Notes under the pieces: generated by a model
Seen by the model: only the letters and a program-made list of their open reading frames with translations
Database searches by the model: none
What the model was told of the DNA's origin: nothing
Source: Microbispora triticiradicis
GTDB lineage: Bacteria > Actinomycetota > Actinomycetes > Streptosporangiales > Streptosporangiaceae
Direction: 5' to 3'
Assembly (NCBI GenBank): GCA_003260025.2
Contig: QFZU02000017.1
Location: 1-64,000 of the forward strand
Length of the DNA stretch: 64,000 nucleotides
Shown here: one piece after another, positions 44,329 to 53,630 of the stretch
How the letters are laid out: each line of letters starts with the position of its first letter
Numbering within the stretch: the first letter of the stretch is position 1
Made by a program: the position numbers and the translations under genes

Positions 44329-45678
44329 TCAGCCGCCCGCGCGCAGCTCGATGAGAGTGATCTCGGGTGGGGCGCCCACCCGGACGGGCGGGCCCCAGAA
44401 GCCCGCGCCCCGGGTGACGTAGATCTGGGTGTCGCCGCCGCCCTGGCGCGGCACGCTCGCGAGCCCCGCCACCACGGGCTGCTGCAACGGCACGAGCAGG
44501 TTGAACGGCGCCATCTGGCCGCCGTGGGTGTGCCCCGAAAGCTGGAGGTCGACGCCGTGCGCGGCGGCCTGCGCCACCTGGACGGGCTGGTGGGCGAGGA
44601 GCACGACGGGCCGGTCCGCGTCGCGGCCCCCGAGCGCCCTGCCCATGTCCGGGCCGTCGCCCGAGAGCGCGCCGTTGAGGTCGTTGACGCCCGCGAGGTC
44701 GAGCACGGCTCCCCCGTGCGTGATCTCGACCCGCTCGTTGCGCAGCGGCCGGACGCCGAGCGAGCGCAGCTCCTCGATCCATTCCTGGGGGCCCTCGGCC
44801 GTGTAGTACTCGTGGTTGCCGGTCACGAAGTACGCGCCGTACCGGGATTCGAGGGACTTGAGCGGGGTGGCGAGACGGCCGAGCTCGGCCACCGTGCCGT
44901 CGACCAGGTCGCCCACGATCGTCACCACGTCGGCCTCCAGGCCGTTGATCATGCGGACGATCCGCTCGGTGTGGCCCCGGCCGGTGAGCGGCCCGAGGTG
45001 GATGTCGCTGACGGCCGCGATGCGCAGCCCGCTCATCCGCGGATCGAGCCGCGGCAGGCGGACCGGCACCCGCTCGATCACCGGATCGCCGAGGGCCCGG
45101 GTCACGCCGTAGCCCACGGTCGCGAGCGCTCCCGCCGCCACGACGGCGGAGGCCGTACGCGAGATGAACAGCCGCCGGTCGATCGCCGGCGCGTCCGCTC
45201 CGGGTCCTCCCCCGGCCGGTCGGCCCCCGGAAGCGGCCACCGGAGTCGCGGAGTCCGGCGCGGCCGGCCCCGCGACCGCGGAGGACTCCCCGGCCGCCGT
45301 ACGGGCGAGGACCGACGCGTCCTCGGCGTCGTCCACCGCACCGTCCACCGGGGCCGTGCCCGGGGCGGTGCGGCGGCCTCTCGCCAGGGCGAACGCCGCG
45401 ATCGCCCGGGGCACCTCCGCCACCAGGCCGAACACGAACAGGTAGAACATCAGGGCCAGCCACAGGTAGCCGGGCCAGGCGACGACGCGCACGACCTCCA
45501 CGCCGGAGAGCCGGCTCCCCGCCATGGTCACCACCATCAGGGCGGCCAGGACCCCGAGCGCCCACGTCAGCACCCGGCGGAGGCGCGAACCCGGCGTCGT
45601 CGACGCCCGGACCAGCCGCCGCCACAGATAGACGTGCACGACGGCCACCGCCGTCAGGATCATGACCAGGAACCCCAC
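44329..45678 (-). CDS. membrane metallophosphoesterase
   Basis: The 449-residue protein has four N-terminal spans (FLVMILTAVAVVHVYLW to LWLALMFYLFVFGL), a variable Ala/Gly/Pro linker, a further hydrophobic stretch after RRLFISRTA, and a calcineurin-like phosphoesterase domain. Metal ligands are in AAVSDIHLG, IVGDLVDG, VTGNHEYY and LSGHTHGGQ. It resembles YkuE/YpbG-type enzymes that act on lipids or nucleotides at the membrane. The GTG at 45678 follows an AGGAGA site. The gene is divergent from the CBM2 protein. Confidence 0.87.
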   Translation of the reverse strand: MGFLVMILTAVAVVHVYLWRRLVRASTTPGSRLRRVLTWALGVLAALMVVTMAGSRLSGVEVVRVVAWPGYLWLALMFYLFVFGLVAEVPRAIAAFALARGRRTAPGTAPVDGAVDDAEDASVLARTAAGESSAVAGPAAPDSATPVAASGGRPAGGGPGADAPAIDRRLFISRTASAVVAAGALATVGYGVTRALGDPVIERVPVRLPRLDPRMSGLRIAAVSDIHLGPLTGRGHTERIVRMINGLEADVVTIVGDLVDGTVAELGRLATPLKSLESRYGAYFVTGNHEYYTAEGPQEWIEELRSLGVRPLRNERVEITHGGAVLDLAGVNDLNGALSGDGPDMGRALGGRDADRPVVLLAHQPVQVAQAAAHGVDLQLSGHTHGGQMAPFNLLVPLQQPVVAGLASVPRQGGGDTQIYVTRGAGFWGPPVRVGAPPEITLIELRAGG

Positions 45679-45795
45679 GAGATCTCTCCTCGACCGGCTG
45701 ACGATCAGGGGCCGGCTGACGACGATGCTACGAGGAGCCACCGGCGGCCGCGTTCCCGGGAGCCGTGGCCAGAACGATCACCGGCAGGCCCTTCC

Positions 45796-45810
45796 GGTGA
45801 AAGTTTCACC
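45796..45810. promoter_or_regulatory. 15-bp palindrome between phosphoesterase and CBM2 genes
   Basis: GGTGAAA and TTTCACC flank one central G. It overlaps the right arm of a weaker hairpin (TCACCGG/CCGGTGA). The site is in the divergent control region and could be an operator. It does not match the CebR cellulose-regulator consensus. Confidence 0.4.
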
Positions 45811-45957
45811 TCCGAGTCGGCCCGATGCCGCGCCACCATCGGCGATCTTTGCCCCTGACCAGGAGCAAGCGGACGATCGCGGCAGAAACGTCCCTCAGAC
45901 GTGGCCCCGGCGACTCCCCCGGGTGCCGACACCGACCGAACGACAACGAGGTGACAC

Positions 45958-47109
45958 ATGAGAAGTCCCCGCTACCTGGCCTGGCTGGCCGCAGGGGCGG
46001 CGGTCGCCGCGGCGATCGCGCTCTCCGGCGTGCCCGCCGGAGCGGTGGCCGCCACGCCCACCCCCAGCCCGAGGCCGTCCGCGGCCCCGTCGCCGAGCGC
46101 CGAACCCGGCGCGCCGACGACACCGTCCAACGTGCAGCTGTGCCCGCCGCCGGTGCCGACCGGCACCACCCAGGGGTACGTCGGCCTGTGCTGGAGCGCG
46201 TCCACCGACGACGTCGGCGTCACCGGCTACGAGGTCTACCGGCTCACGGCCGACGGCTTCGTCAAGGCGGCGTCGACCACCAGCACCCTCACCGTGATGA
46301 GCGGGCTGGTCTACGGCAAGGTCTACACCTTCTACATCGTGGCCAAGGACGCCGACGGCCACACGAGCCCGCCGACCGCGCTGATCAACACGCGGGCCGT
46401 GTCCGGCATGGTGGTCAGCCCGAGCCCGATCCCCGGAGACAGCACCCCGCCCAGCAAGCCGACCGGGCTGCGCGACAACTGCGTGGCCGACTTCCCCGGC
46501 ACGGCGTTCTGCTGGACGGCCTCGACCGACGACGTCGGCGTCACCGGCTACGCCATCTACCGGCTGACCTCGACCGGCTGGCTGCTGGTCGGAACCCGGA
46601 CCTCGCCCTACTTCATGGAGGGCAACCTCACGACGTACGCCAGGTACACCTACATCGTGGTGGCCAGGGACGCGGCCGGCAACGTCAGCGTGCCGTCCGA
46701 CCCGATCACCACCACCGCCCTGCCGGGGTTCCCCACGCCGAGCCCCTCCGTAAGCCCCACGCCGACGCCGAAGTCCACACCCACTCCCAACTGCAAGGTC
46801 GCCTACACCCAGTCGACCTGGTGGACGGGCTTCTCCGCCAGCGTGTCGATCACGAATACGGGCAGCACGCCGATCTCGGGCTGGACGCTGCGGTTCGCCT
46901 TCCCGTCGGCGGGCGAGCGGATCACGCAGGGATGGTCGGCCGACTGGAGTCAGGGACCGGATAACACCGTCACCGCTTCCAACATGGCCTGGAACGCCAA
47001 CATCGCTCCCGGCGCGTCCGTGAGCATCGGTTTCAACGCCTCGCACACCGGCGTCTCCGACGCGCCGAGCACTTTCTCGCTCAACGGCGCGCCCTGCGCC
47101 GTGGCCTGA
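45958..47109 (+). CDS. secreted protein with two fibronectin III domains and a CBM2 module
   Basis: The 383-residue protein has a signal peptide (YLAWLAAGAAVAAAIALSGVPAGAVAA) and a Pro/Ser linker. Two type III domains share CWxASTDDVGVTGYxxYRLT. After a Pro/Thr linker, a CBM2 module of about 105 residues spans CKVAYTQSTWWTGFSASVSITNTG to NGAPCAVA, with exposed Trp and a terminal Cys pair. It should bind cellulose or chitin. No catalytic domain is present, unlike most CBM2 proteins, so it may be a scaffold or adhesion factor. GAGGTGAC precedes the ATG. Confidence 0.9.
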   Translation: MRSPRYLAWLAAGAAVAAAIALSGVPAGAVAATPTPSPRPSAAPSPSAEPGAPTTPSNVQLCPPPVPTGTTQGYVGLCWSASTDDVGVTGYEVYRLTADGFVKAASTTSTLTVMSGLVYGKVYTFYIVAKDADGHTSPPTALINTRAVSGMVVSPSPIPGDSTPPSKPTGLRDNCVADFPGTAFCWTASTDDVGVTGYAIYRLTSTGWLLVGTRTSPYFMEGNLTTYARYTYIVVARDAAGNVSVPSDPITTTALPGFPTPSPSVSPTPTPKSTPTPNCKVAYTQSTWWTGFSASVSITNTGSTPISGWTLRFAFPSAGERITQGWSADWSQGPDNTVTASNMAWNANIAPGASVSIGFNASHTGVSDAPSTFSLNGAPCAVA

Positions 47110-47151
47110 CCGCTCCCCGGGCGCGACCCGCGCCCGGATCCGACGCCGCAC

Positions 47152-47178
47152 CCCGGTGGCGGCCGTGCCGCCACCGGG
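47152..47178. terminator. bidirectional terminator hairpin
   Basis: A perfect 12-bp stem (CCCGGTGGCGGC with GCCGCCACCGGG) closes a CGT loop between the convergent CBM2 and topA genes. A further GCCACCGGGG arm to the right allows alternative pairing. Confidence 0.75.
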
Positions 47179-47198
47179 CCGCCACCGGGGTCACGCGG

Positions 47199-49910
47199 TC
47201 AGGACTTGGCGGCGGGCTTCTTCGTGGTGGTCCTGGCCCGGGTGGTGGTCCGCTTGGGGGCGGGCGCCCGCTCCCGCCGGTCGGCCAGCAGCTCCGCCGC
47301 CCGCTCCAGCGTGATCTCCTCGACCGTGTCGCCCTTGCGCAGCGACGCGTTGGTCTCGCCGTCGGTGACGTACGGGCCGAAGCGGCCCTCCTTCACCACC
47401 ACCGGCTTCTTGGAGTTCGGGTCCTCGCCCAGCTCCCGCAGCGGCGGAGCGGCGGCGGCACGGCCGCGTCCCCGCGGCTTCGGCTGGGCGAACAACTCCT
47501 TGGCCTGCTCGATCGTGACCGTGAGCAGGTCCTCCTCGGACGCGAGCGACCGCGAGTCTGTGCCCTTCTTGATGTACGGCCCGAACTTGCCGTTCTGCGC
47601 CGTGACCTCCTCGCCGTCGATCGCGCCCACCACACGCGGCAACTGGAGCAGCATCAGCGCCTGCTCCAGCGTGATCGTGTCCAGGTCCATCGTCTTGAAC
47701 AGCGAGCTGGTGCGCGGCTTGGGGGCGTCGGCCTTCTTCGTCCGCTTCCTGCCGTCCGCCGGCGCCGGCTCCTCGGGCAGGATCTCCGTGACGTACGGGC
47801 CGAACCGGCCGTCCTTGGCGACGATCCTCCGGCCGGTGGCCGGGTCGACGCCGAGATCGCGGTCGCCGCTCGGGCGCGAGAACAGCTCCTCGGCCTTCTC
47901 CGCGGTCAGGTCGTCGGGCGCCATGTCCTCGGGGATGTTCACCCGGGCGCCGTCGCGGTCGAGGTACGGCCCGTAGCGGCCCACCCTGATCACGATGTCC
48001 GTCCCCTTGATCGGGAACGAGCTGATCTCCTTGGCGTCGATCTCCCCGAGGTCGGTGACCATCTCCTTCAGGCCCTCGTCGCCGTCCCCGGCGCCGAAGT
48101 AGAACCTGCGCAGTTCGGGCACCCGCTCGGCGCGGTCGTTGGCGATGTCGTCGAGGACCTTCTCCATCTCGGCCGTGAAGTCGTAGTCGACCAGGTTGCC
48201 GAAGTGCTGCTCCAGCAGGTTGACCACGGCGAACGCGAGGAACGACGGCACCAGGGCCGTGCCCTTCTTGAACACGTAGCCCCGGTCCAGGATCGTTCCG
48301 ATGATCGACGCGTACGTCGACGGCCGGCCGATCTCGCGGTCCTCCAGCTCCTTGACCAGCGACGCCTCGGTGTACCGCGCGGGCGGCTTGGTCGAGTGCC
48401 CGAGCGCGGTCAGTTCGGCCGCGGTGAGCCGGTCGCCCTCGGTCAGCGTGGGCAGGCGCTTCTCCGAGTCGTCCCGGTCGGTCGCGGGATCGTCGGCGCC
48501 CTCGACGTACGCCCGCAGAAAGCCGTGGAACGTGATCGTCCGGCCGGTCGCGCTGAACTCGACCTCCACCGGGTCCGCGGCCGTCCCGGCGGAGCCGCCG
48601 CTGTCCGCGCCGGACGTGCCGGCGACCTTGACCGACACCGACTCGCCGACCGCGTCCTTCATCTGGGAGGCGACCGTACGCTGCCAGATCAGCTCGTAGA
48701 GCCGGAACATGTCCCCGGCGAGCCCGGTCTCGCCCGGCGTGCGGAACTCCTCCCCGGACGGCCGGATCGCCTCGTGCGCCTCCTGGGCGTTCTTGACCTT
48801 GCTGGTGTAGACGCGCGGCTTGTCCGGCACGTACGCCGCGCCGTACAGCTTGATCGCCTGGCTACGGGCCGCGGCGACGGCGGTCTCCGACAGCGTGATG
48901 CTGTCGGTACGCATGTAGGTGATGAAGCCGTTCTCGTACAGCCGCTGGGCCACCTGCATCGTGTACTTCGCGGAGAAGCCCAGCTTGCGGCTCGCCTCCT
49001 GCTGCAGGGTGGTCGTCCGGAACGGCGCGTACGGCTTCCGCGTGTACGGCTTGCGCTCCACCGAACGCACCGCGTACGAGGCGCCGGCGAGCCGTCCGGC
49101 GAGGGCGGTCGCGGCGGCCTCGTCGAGGTGCAGGATGTCCGGGCTCTTGAGCCGGCCGGTGGAGGCGAAGTCGCGGCCCTGGGCCACGCGCCTGCCGTTC
49201 ACCCCGGTCAGGGTGGCGGAGAAGGTCCGGGGGTCGTCCCCGGCCCGGCCGGTGTCGAACAGCGCCTGGAGGTCCCAGTAGGCGGCCGCGGTGAACGCCA
49301 TTCGCTCCCGCTCGCGCTCCACGACCAGGCGGGTGGCGACCGACTGCACGCGCCCGGCCGACAGCCGCGGCTTGACCTTCTTCCACAGGACGGGACTGAC
49401 CTCGTAGCCGTACAGGCGGTCGAGGATGCGCCGGGTCTCCTGGGCGTCGACCAGGCGGAGGTTGAGGTCGCGGGGGTTGGACACCGCGTCCCTGATCGCG
49501 TGCGGGGTGATCTCGTGGAACACCATGCGATGCACCGGGATCTTGGGCTTCAGCACCTCGCGCAGGTGCCAGGCGATGGCCTCGCCCTCCCGGTCCTCGT
49601 CGGTGGCGAGGTAGAGCTCGTCGGCCTCCTTGAGCAGCTGCTTGAGCTTGGAGACCTGTGCCTTCTTGTCGGGGTTGACGACATAGAGCGGCTCGAACTC
49701 GTGGTCGACGTTCACCCCGAGGCGGGCCCAGGCCTCGCTCTTGTACTTCTCCGGGATGTCGTCGGCCTTCTCCGGGAGATCACGGATGTGGCCGATGCTC
49801 GACTCGACGATGTAGCCGCGCCCGAGGTACCCGGCGATCGTCTTCGCCTTCGCGGGCGATTCCACGATCACCAGGCGGGTTCCGCCGGCGTTGCCGTTGT
49901 TGGCTGGCAC
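47199..49910 (-). CDS. topA: DNA topoisomerase I
   Basis: The 903-residue type IA topoisomerase relaxes negative supercoils. It has a Toprim domain (LVIVESPAKAKTIAGYLG, TDEDREGEAIAWHL) and the active-site Tyr in FITYMRTDS. The C-terminal region repeats GRFGPYV/GKFGPYI blocks in place of zinc ribbons, and ends in a Lys/Arg/Thr-rich tail (KRTTTRARTTTKKPAAKS), as in actinobacterial enzymes. The usual neighbour tmk is displaced by the nSTAND1-phosphoesterase-CBM2 segment. Confidence 0.97.
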   Translation of the reverse strand: MPANNGNAGGTRLVIVESPAKAKTIAGYLGRGYIVESSIGHIRDLPEKADDIPEKYKSEAWARLGVNVDHEFEPLYVVNPDKKAQVSKLKQLLKEADELYLATDEDREGEAIAWHLREVLKPKIPVHRMVFHEITPHAIRDAVSNPRDLNLRLVDAQETRRILDRLYGYEVSPVLWKKVKPRLSAGRVQSVATRLVVERERERMAFTAAAYWDLQALFDTGRAGDDPRTFSATLTGVNGRRVAQGRDFASTGRLKSPDILHLDEAAATALAGRLAGASYAVRSVERKPYTRKPYAPFRTTTLQQEASRKLGFSAKYTMQVAQRLYENGFITYMRTDSITLSETAVAAARSQAIKLYGAAYVPDKPRVYTSKVKNAQEAHEAIRPSGEEFRTPGETGLAGDMFRLYELIWQRTVASQMKDAVGESVSVKVAGTSGADSGGSAGTAADPVEVEFSATGRTITFHGFLRAYVEGADDPATDRDDSEKRLPTLTEGDRLTAAELTALGHSTKPPARYTEASLVKELEDREIGRPSTYASIIGTILDRGYVFKKGTALVPSFLAFAVVNLLEQHFGNLVDYDFTAEMEKVLDDIANDRAERVPELRRFYFGAGDGDEGLKEMVTDLGEIDAKEISSFPIKGTDIVIRVGRYGPYLDRDGARVNIPEDMAPDDLTAEKAEELFSRPSGDRDLGVDPATGRRIVAKDGRFGPYVTEILPEEPAPADGRKRTKKADAPKPRTSSLFKTMDLDTITLEQALMLLQLPRVVGAIDGEEVTAQNGKFGPYIKKGTDSRSLASEEDLLTVTIEQAKELFAQPKPRGRGRAAAAPPLRELGEDPNSKKPVVVKEGRFGPYVTDGETNASLRKGDTVEEITLERAAELLADRRERAPAPKRTTTRARTTTKKPAAKS

Positions 49911-50203
49911 GCTGCTTCCTACCTCGCTGTCCGCTGTCGTTCCCCGTGTATCCGGGAGTTTCCGGGTGTTTCACGTGTTTCCGGGTTTCGTGCGCCCCGG
50001 CTCACTGACACCCTCGCCGCCCGGGGCGGGGGTGCCTACCCCCACCGGGCGCCGTGGAGGCACCGCTTTGAAGGTACCTGCCGCCGCACGTTCCTCCCCC
50101 TCGGGCTACCCGGTTCTGTCCGGGAATGTAACTCGCCTGGCGCTGTTATCCACGAGGACGCAGAATAGAGCCCATCGAGTTCCCTAGCACGCCCCGGAGA
50201 CCA
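49911..50203. other. intergenic region between topA and the DUF5703 gene
   Basis: This divergent control region contains three TTTCCGGG-like motifs near 49951-49990 around TGTTTCACGTG. I see no gene or recognised RNA element. Confidence 0.4.
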
Positions 50204-50395
50204 ATGGCTGTGCTCGACTACTCCTACCTGGACCTGTATCTGCCGCGTGGCACCCCTCGGGAGGTGGCGCGACAGATGCTGACGGAGCATGCCGAGCACG
50301 GAGACTGGGAATTGGAGCGGCTGCGCCTGTATCCCGACGGCAGCAGGCGCGTCCGGCTGCGTCGGAAGATCATACGGGCCGCTCGGACGATGTGA
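50204..50395 (+). CDS. small conserved actinobacterial protein (DUF5703)
   Basis: The 63-residue basic protein, MAVLDYSYLDLYLPRGTPREVARQ onward, matches the DUF5703 small-protein family. RLYPDGSRRVRLRRKIIRAART is typical of its end. Its function is unknown. It is followed by a strong terminator hairpin. Confidence 0.8.
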   Translation: MAVLDYSYLDLYLPRGTPREVARQMLTEHAEHGDWELERLRLYPDGSRRVRLRRKIIRAARTM

Positions 50396-50428
50396 GCCGC
50401 GGAGGCGGCGACGCCACGGTCAAAAAGA

Positions 50429-50469
50429 GCTTTGCCCGCCCCGGGCCGCGCCCCCGGAACGGGCAAAGC
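50429..50469 (+). terminator. terminator hairpin after the DUF5703 gene
   Basis: A 10-bp stem GCTTTGCCCG (50429-50438) pairs with CGGGCAAAGC (50460-50469), with inner GC pairing. It lies 34 bases after the stop. Confidence 0.7.
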
Positions 50470-50628
50470 GTCGATGCCCTCCTCCACTGGCCGGGAGGCG
50501 GCGTCCTGGTGGCCCGCGCCGGGCCCGTACGACGAGCGGCTGGTTCGCCGCCGCCGCGCCCGGCGCGAGCGTGATATCCCTCGCTTCCTCAGCCGGGCGC
50601 GTGGTTCTTCACGCGCCCGGCCGTCCGG

Positions 50629-52677
50629 CTACCTGCGGCCGAAGCGGAAGCGGCGGGTGACGGCGAACAGGCTCGCCGAGACGGCGAACATGGCACCGAG
50701 GACCAGTGCGGCGAACGAGCCGGCGTTCATGCCGGTCAGCCCGACGGGCTGCTCGGCGCTCATGAGACCGAGCTTGCCCAGCGGGAGCACCTCGGTGGTC
50801 TTGCCGAGGTCGCCGGTCGGCAGGTTCCGCGTGGCGTCGGCCACGGGCAGCGAGGCGGTGGCGTCGTCCAGCGTCCGCTGGGCGGGCAGCGTGCGGGCCG
50901 TGTCGTCGAGCGAGCCCGCGGCCGGCAGCGCGCCGGTGGCCTTGGACACGACGGCGGCGGGGTTGCCGGCGGGGACCACGCCCTTCACGCCCTTGCCCGC
51001 CGGGACGGGCGGGGCGGCCGGCAGACCCGGCGTCTCCGGCAGGCCGAGCATGTTCGGCAGGTTGCCGATCACCGGCCCCGAGGGCGCTGCGGGGGCGCTC
51101 ATCGGCTGCATGGTGTGGACGCCCGACAGCACCGGCATGGCGGGCGTGGCGGGCACCATGGCGCCGCGCGCGGTGTGCTGGGGGTGCGGCCGGTAGCCGT
51201 GGGGACCCCAGCCGCCCACCTTGGCCCCGCCCAGGCAGCCCGCGGCGGCGTCGCCCAGCACGGCGACGGCGTTGCCGCAGACGTTGACCGGCGCTGTGAT
51301 CGGCGCGACCACCTGGTTGCCCGCGACAATCCCGTGGCGACCGGAGGTCACGTTGCCGCCCGCACCGGCGCCGCCGCCGACCACCGCGGCCCCGCCCCGG
51401 CAGCCCGCGTGGGCCTTGCCGAGCGCGGCGACGGCGTTGCCGCAGACGTTGACCGGCGCCGTGATCGGCGCGACCACCTGGTTGCCGCCCAGGATCGAGG
51501 AACGGCCGGAGGTGACGTTGCCGCCGGCGCCCCAGCGGCCGCCGTGCCCGCCGCCGATCACGCTCGCGCCGCCGCGGCAGCCCGCGAAGGCGTCGCCGAT
51601 GACCGCGATGGCGTTGCCGCAGACGTTGACCGGCACGGTGATCGGCGCGACCACCTGGTTGCCGCCGCCGACGCTGTGCGTGCCGCTGGTGACGTTACCG
51701 CCCGAACCGCCGGACCAGCCGCCGTGACCCCCGTGACCCCCGTGACCGCCGTGACCCGGCCTGGACCCGCCGTGGCAGCTGCCCGAGCCGTTGCCGCACA
51801 CCTCGACCGGTGCGGTGATCGGCGCGACCACCTGGGTGCCGCCACCCACGGAGTAGCGCCCGTCGGTGTCGTGACCACCCGAACCGGGACGGGGCCGGTG
51901 GTGACCGCCGTGGCCGTACCCACCGTGACCGCCGTGACCTCCGGGGCCGCCCACGGACGAGCCGCCGCGGCAGCCCGAGAACGCGTCGCCCAGGACGGCG
52001 ACGGAGTTGCCGCAGACGTTGACCGGCACGGTGATCGGCGCGACCACCTGGTTGCCGCCGAGGACCGAGGAGCGGCCGCTGGTGCGGTTGCCGCCGGCGC
52101 GGACGGCCGGACCGGCGCCACCCACGTAGGCGCCGCCGCGGCACCCCGCCGTGGCGTCGCCGAAGATGGCGATGGAGTTGCCGCACAGGTTGATCGGCGC
52201 GGTGATCGGCGCGACCACCTGGTTGCCGCCGCCGACGCTGTGCGTGCCGCTGGTGACGTTGCCGCCCGCGCCGCCGCGGCGACCCGGACCCTTGACGGCC
52301 GCACCGCCGCGGCAGCCCGCTCCGGAGTCGCCGAGGACGGCGACCGCGTTGCCGCAGACGTCGATCGGGGCGGTGATCGGCGCGACCACCTGGTTGCCGC
52401 CGAGGACGCTCCCCGCGCCGGAGGTGCGGTTGCGCCCGGCGCCCTGGCCCGCGCCCTGTACGGCCGCGCCGCCCAGGGACGAGCCATGGGACTCTCCCGC
52501 GACCGCCACCGCGTTGCCGCTGATGTCGATCGGCAGGGTCACCGGGATGTCGACCTGGTTGCCGCCGAGGACCGAGTGGCTGCCGTCGGTGTCGGCGAAA
52601 GCCGTACCGCTGCCGAGGGCCATGACGCCGACGGCGAGAAACGCCGCGGAGGCCGAGCCCTTCGCCCACGTTCGCAT
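50629..52677 (-). CDS. chaplin-like multi-repeat surface protein, membrane-anchored
   Basis: The 682-residue protein has a signal peptide (SAAFLAVGVMALGSGTAFA). Eight chaplin-like repeats share GGNQVVAPITAPVNVCGNAVAVLGD and a second Cys in AGCRGG. The first repeat lacks both Cys (DISGNAVAVAG) and the fifth is shortened. Gly/His-rich linkers separate some repeats. A Pro-rich stalk and a C-terminal membrane span (FAALVLGAMFAVSASLFAVTRRFRFGRR) follow, with no LPXTG. Chaplins form amyloid-like hydrophobic surface layers on aerial hyphae and usually have one or two such domains. RBS AGGAGC precedes the ATG. Confidence 0.85.
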   Translation of the reverse strand: MRTWAKGSASAAFLAVGVMALGSGTAFADTDGSHSVLGGNQVDIPVTLPIDISGNAVAVAGESHGSSLGGAAVQGAGQGAGRNRTSGAGSVLGGNQVVAPITAPIDVCGNAVAVLGDSGAGCRGGAAVKGPGRRGGAGGNVTSGTHSVGGGNQVVAPITAPINLCGNSIAIFGDATAGCRGGAYVGGAGPAVRAGGNRTSGRSSVLGGNQVVAPITVPVNVCGNSVAVLGDAFSGCRGGSSVGGPGGHGGHGGYGHGGHHRPRPGSGGHDTDGRYSVGGGTQVVAPITAPVEVCGNGSGSCHGGSRPGHGGHGGHGGHGGWSGGSGGNVTSGTHSVGGGNQVVAPITVPVNVCGNAIAVIGDAFAGCRGGASVIGGGHGGRWGAGGNVTSGRSSILGGNQVVAPITAPVNVCGNAVAALGKAHAGCRGGAAVVGGGAGAGGNVTSGRHGIVAGNQVVAPITAPVNVCGNAVAVLGDAAAGCLGGAKVGGWGPHGYRPHPQHTARGAMVPATPAMPVLSGVHTMQPMSAPAAPSGPVIGNLPNMLGLPETPGLPAAPPVPAGKGVKGVVPAGNPAAVVSKATGALPAAGSLDDTARTLPAQRTLDDATASLPVADATRNLPTGDLGKTTEVLPLGKLGLMSAEQPVGLTGMNAGSFAALVLGAMFAVSASLFAVTRRFRFGRR

Positions 52678-52885
52678 GATGAATGCTCCTAGTGGTTCTT
52701 CTTAGGGGGTTACCTGACAGCTCGCGACTTCTGTCCACGCCGGATGAGCACAGCGGAGCGGTGGACGGTCACGAGGATGGGAGATTCCGCGTCACCCGCG
52801 CGGGAGCCTGCCGCCTGGGCACCACAGGTCAGGGCAGACGGTGGCACCGGTCGCCGTACCGAGGCGGACCGGCGCGAAGGCGGGA

Positions 52886-53521
52886 TCAGTCAGGAGAGAA
52901 AGACGGGTCGTCCGCCGCTGTGCGGACCACCGGGGGAACAACCGCCGCCAGTGGGGCGGGCAGGGTGGTGAGACGCGGCTCGAACACAGGCCGCGCGACA
53001 TCCCCGAACAGGATGCTTCCACCGCTTGTCTGCGGGACCAGGCCCTGGTCTGCGGGCGCGTGGTCCGCGGTGGACGGCGGAGGGAGCATGGGCTTCGACT
53101 GGCTGGTCAGCCCGTCGACCGTGCGCCCCGCCATCGCCTCGGCGTTCACCGAGGTGTCGTCAGCCGCCGTGGGGAAACCGTCGGCACTCTTCCCGTGAGA
53201 CCTCGCCACGCCTGCGGCGCCCGGCGAGGGCGGCAGGCCGAGGTCCGGACCGGAGAGACGGTCGGGAAGAACCGACCCGGCGGCGTCAGGTGAGGGTGCG
53301 GCCCCGGCGGCGGAGGTCGCCGTACCGAAGACGCCGAGAAGCACACCGAGCAGCCATGCGGCGGCGATCAGCCCGCCGACGACCAGCAGGCGGCCCGATC
53401 GGGAGCCGGCCGCGAACCGCGCCATCCGGCTCCGCTCGTGGCGGCCGGGAGACGTGACGGGCACGCCGGGAACGGCGAAGGGCGAAGACGCCCCCCACTG
53501 CTCCTGCGACGTGCTCGTCAC
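52886..53521 (-). CDS. small single-span membrane or secreted protein
   Basis: The 211-residue protein has one hydrophobic span after MARFAAGSRSGR (LLVVGGLIAAAWLLGVLLGVF) and an Ala/Pro/Ser/Gly-rich outer part (PSPDAAGSVLPDRLSGPDLGLPPSP). It ends in LPAPLAAVVPPVVRTAADDPSFSPD. The GTG at 53521 follows GGGGAGG. It lies upstream of the chaplin-like gene on the same strand with a 208-base gap. Its function is unknown, though a surface role is possible. Confidence 0.7.
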   Translation of the reverse strand: MTSTSQEQWGASSPFAVPGVPVTSPGRHERSRMARFAAGSRSGRLLVVGGLIAAAWLLGVLLGVFGTATSAAGAAPSPDAAGSVLPDRLSGPDLGLPPSPGAAGVARSHGKSADGFPTAADDTSVNAEAMAGRTVDGLTSQSKPMLPPPSTADHAPADQGLVPQTSGGSILFGDVARPVFEPRLTTLPAPLAAVVPPVVRTAADDPSFSPD

Positions 53522-53630
53522 GCGACCTCCCCATACCGCTGAGCCGACATCCGGCCGACTCGACCCGGAGCGGATCAACCCTCAACGGAGAGTCACTGTA
53601 GCGGCACGGCACGTGATCGCAACAGCTTTC

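Noticed and set aside
49967-49977. TGTTTCACGTG resembles half of a ParB parS site
   Set aside because: The second half continues TTTCC instead of AAACA, so the palindrome required by ParB is absent, and the window shows no other parS or parAB genes.
51115-52692. A 525-codon plus-strand frame with repeated DRRDHLVAA
   Set aside because: It is antisense to the chaplin-like repeats, which have a signal peptide and a ribosome site on the minus strand.
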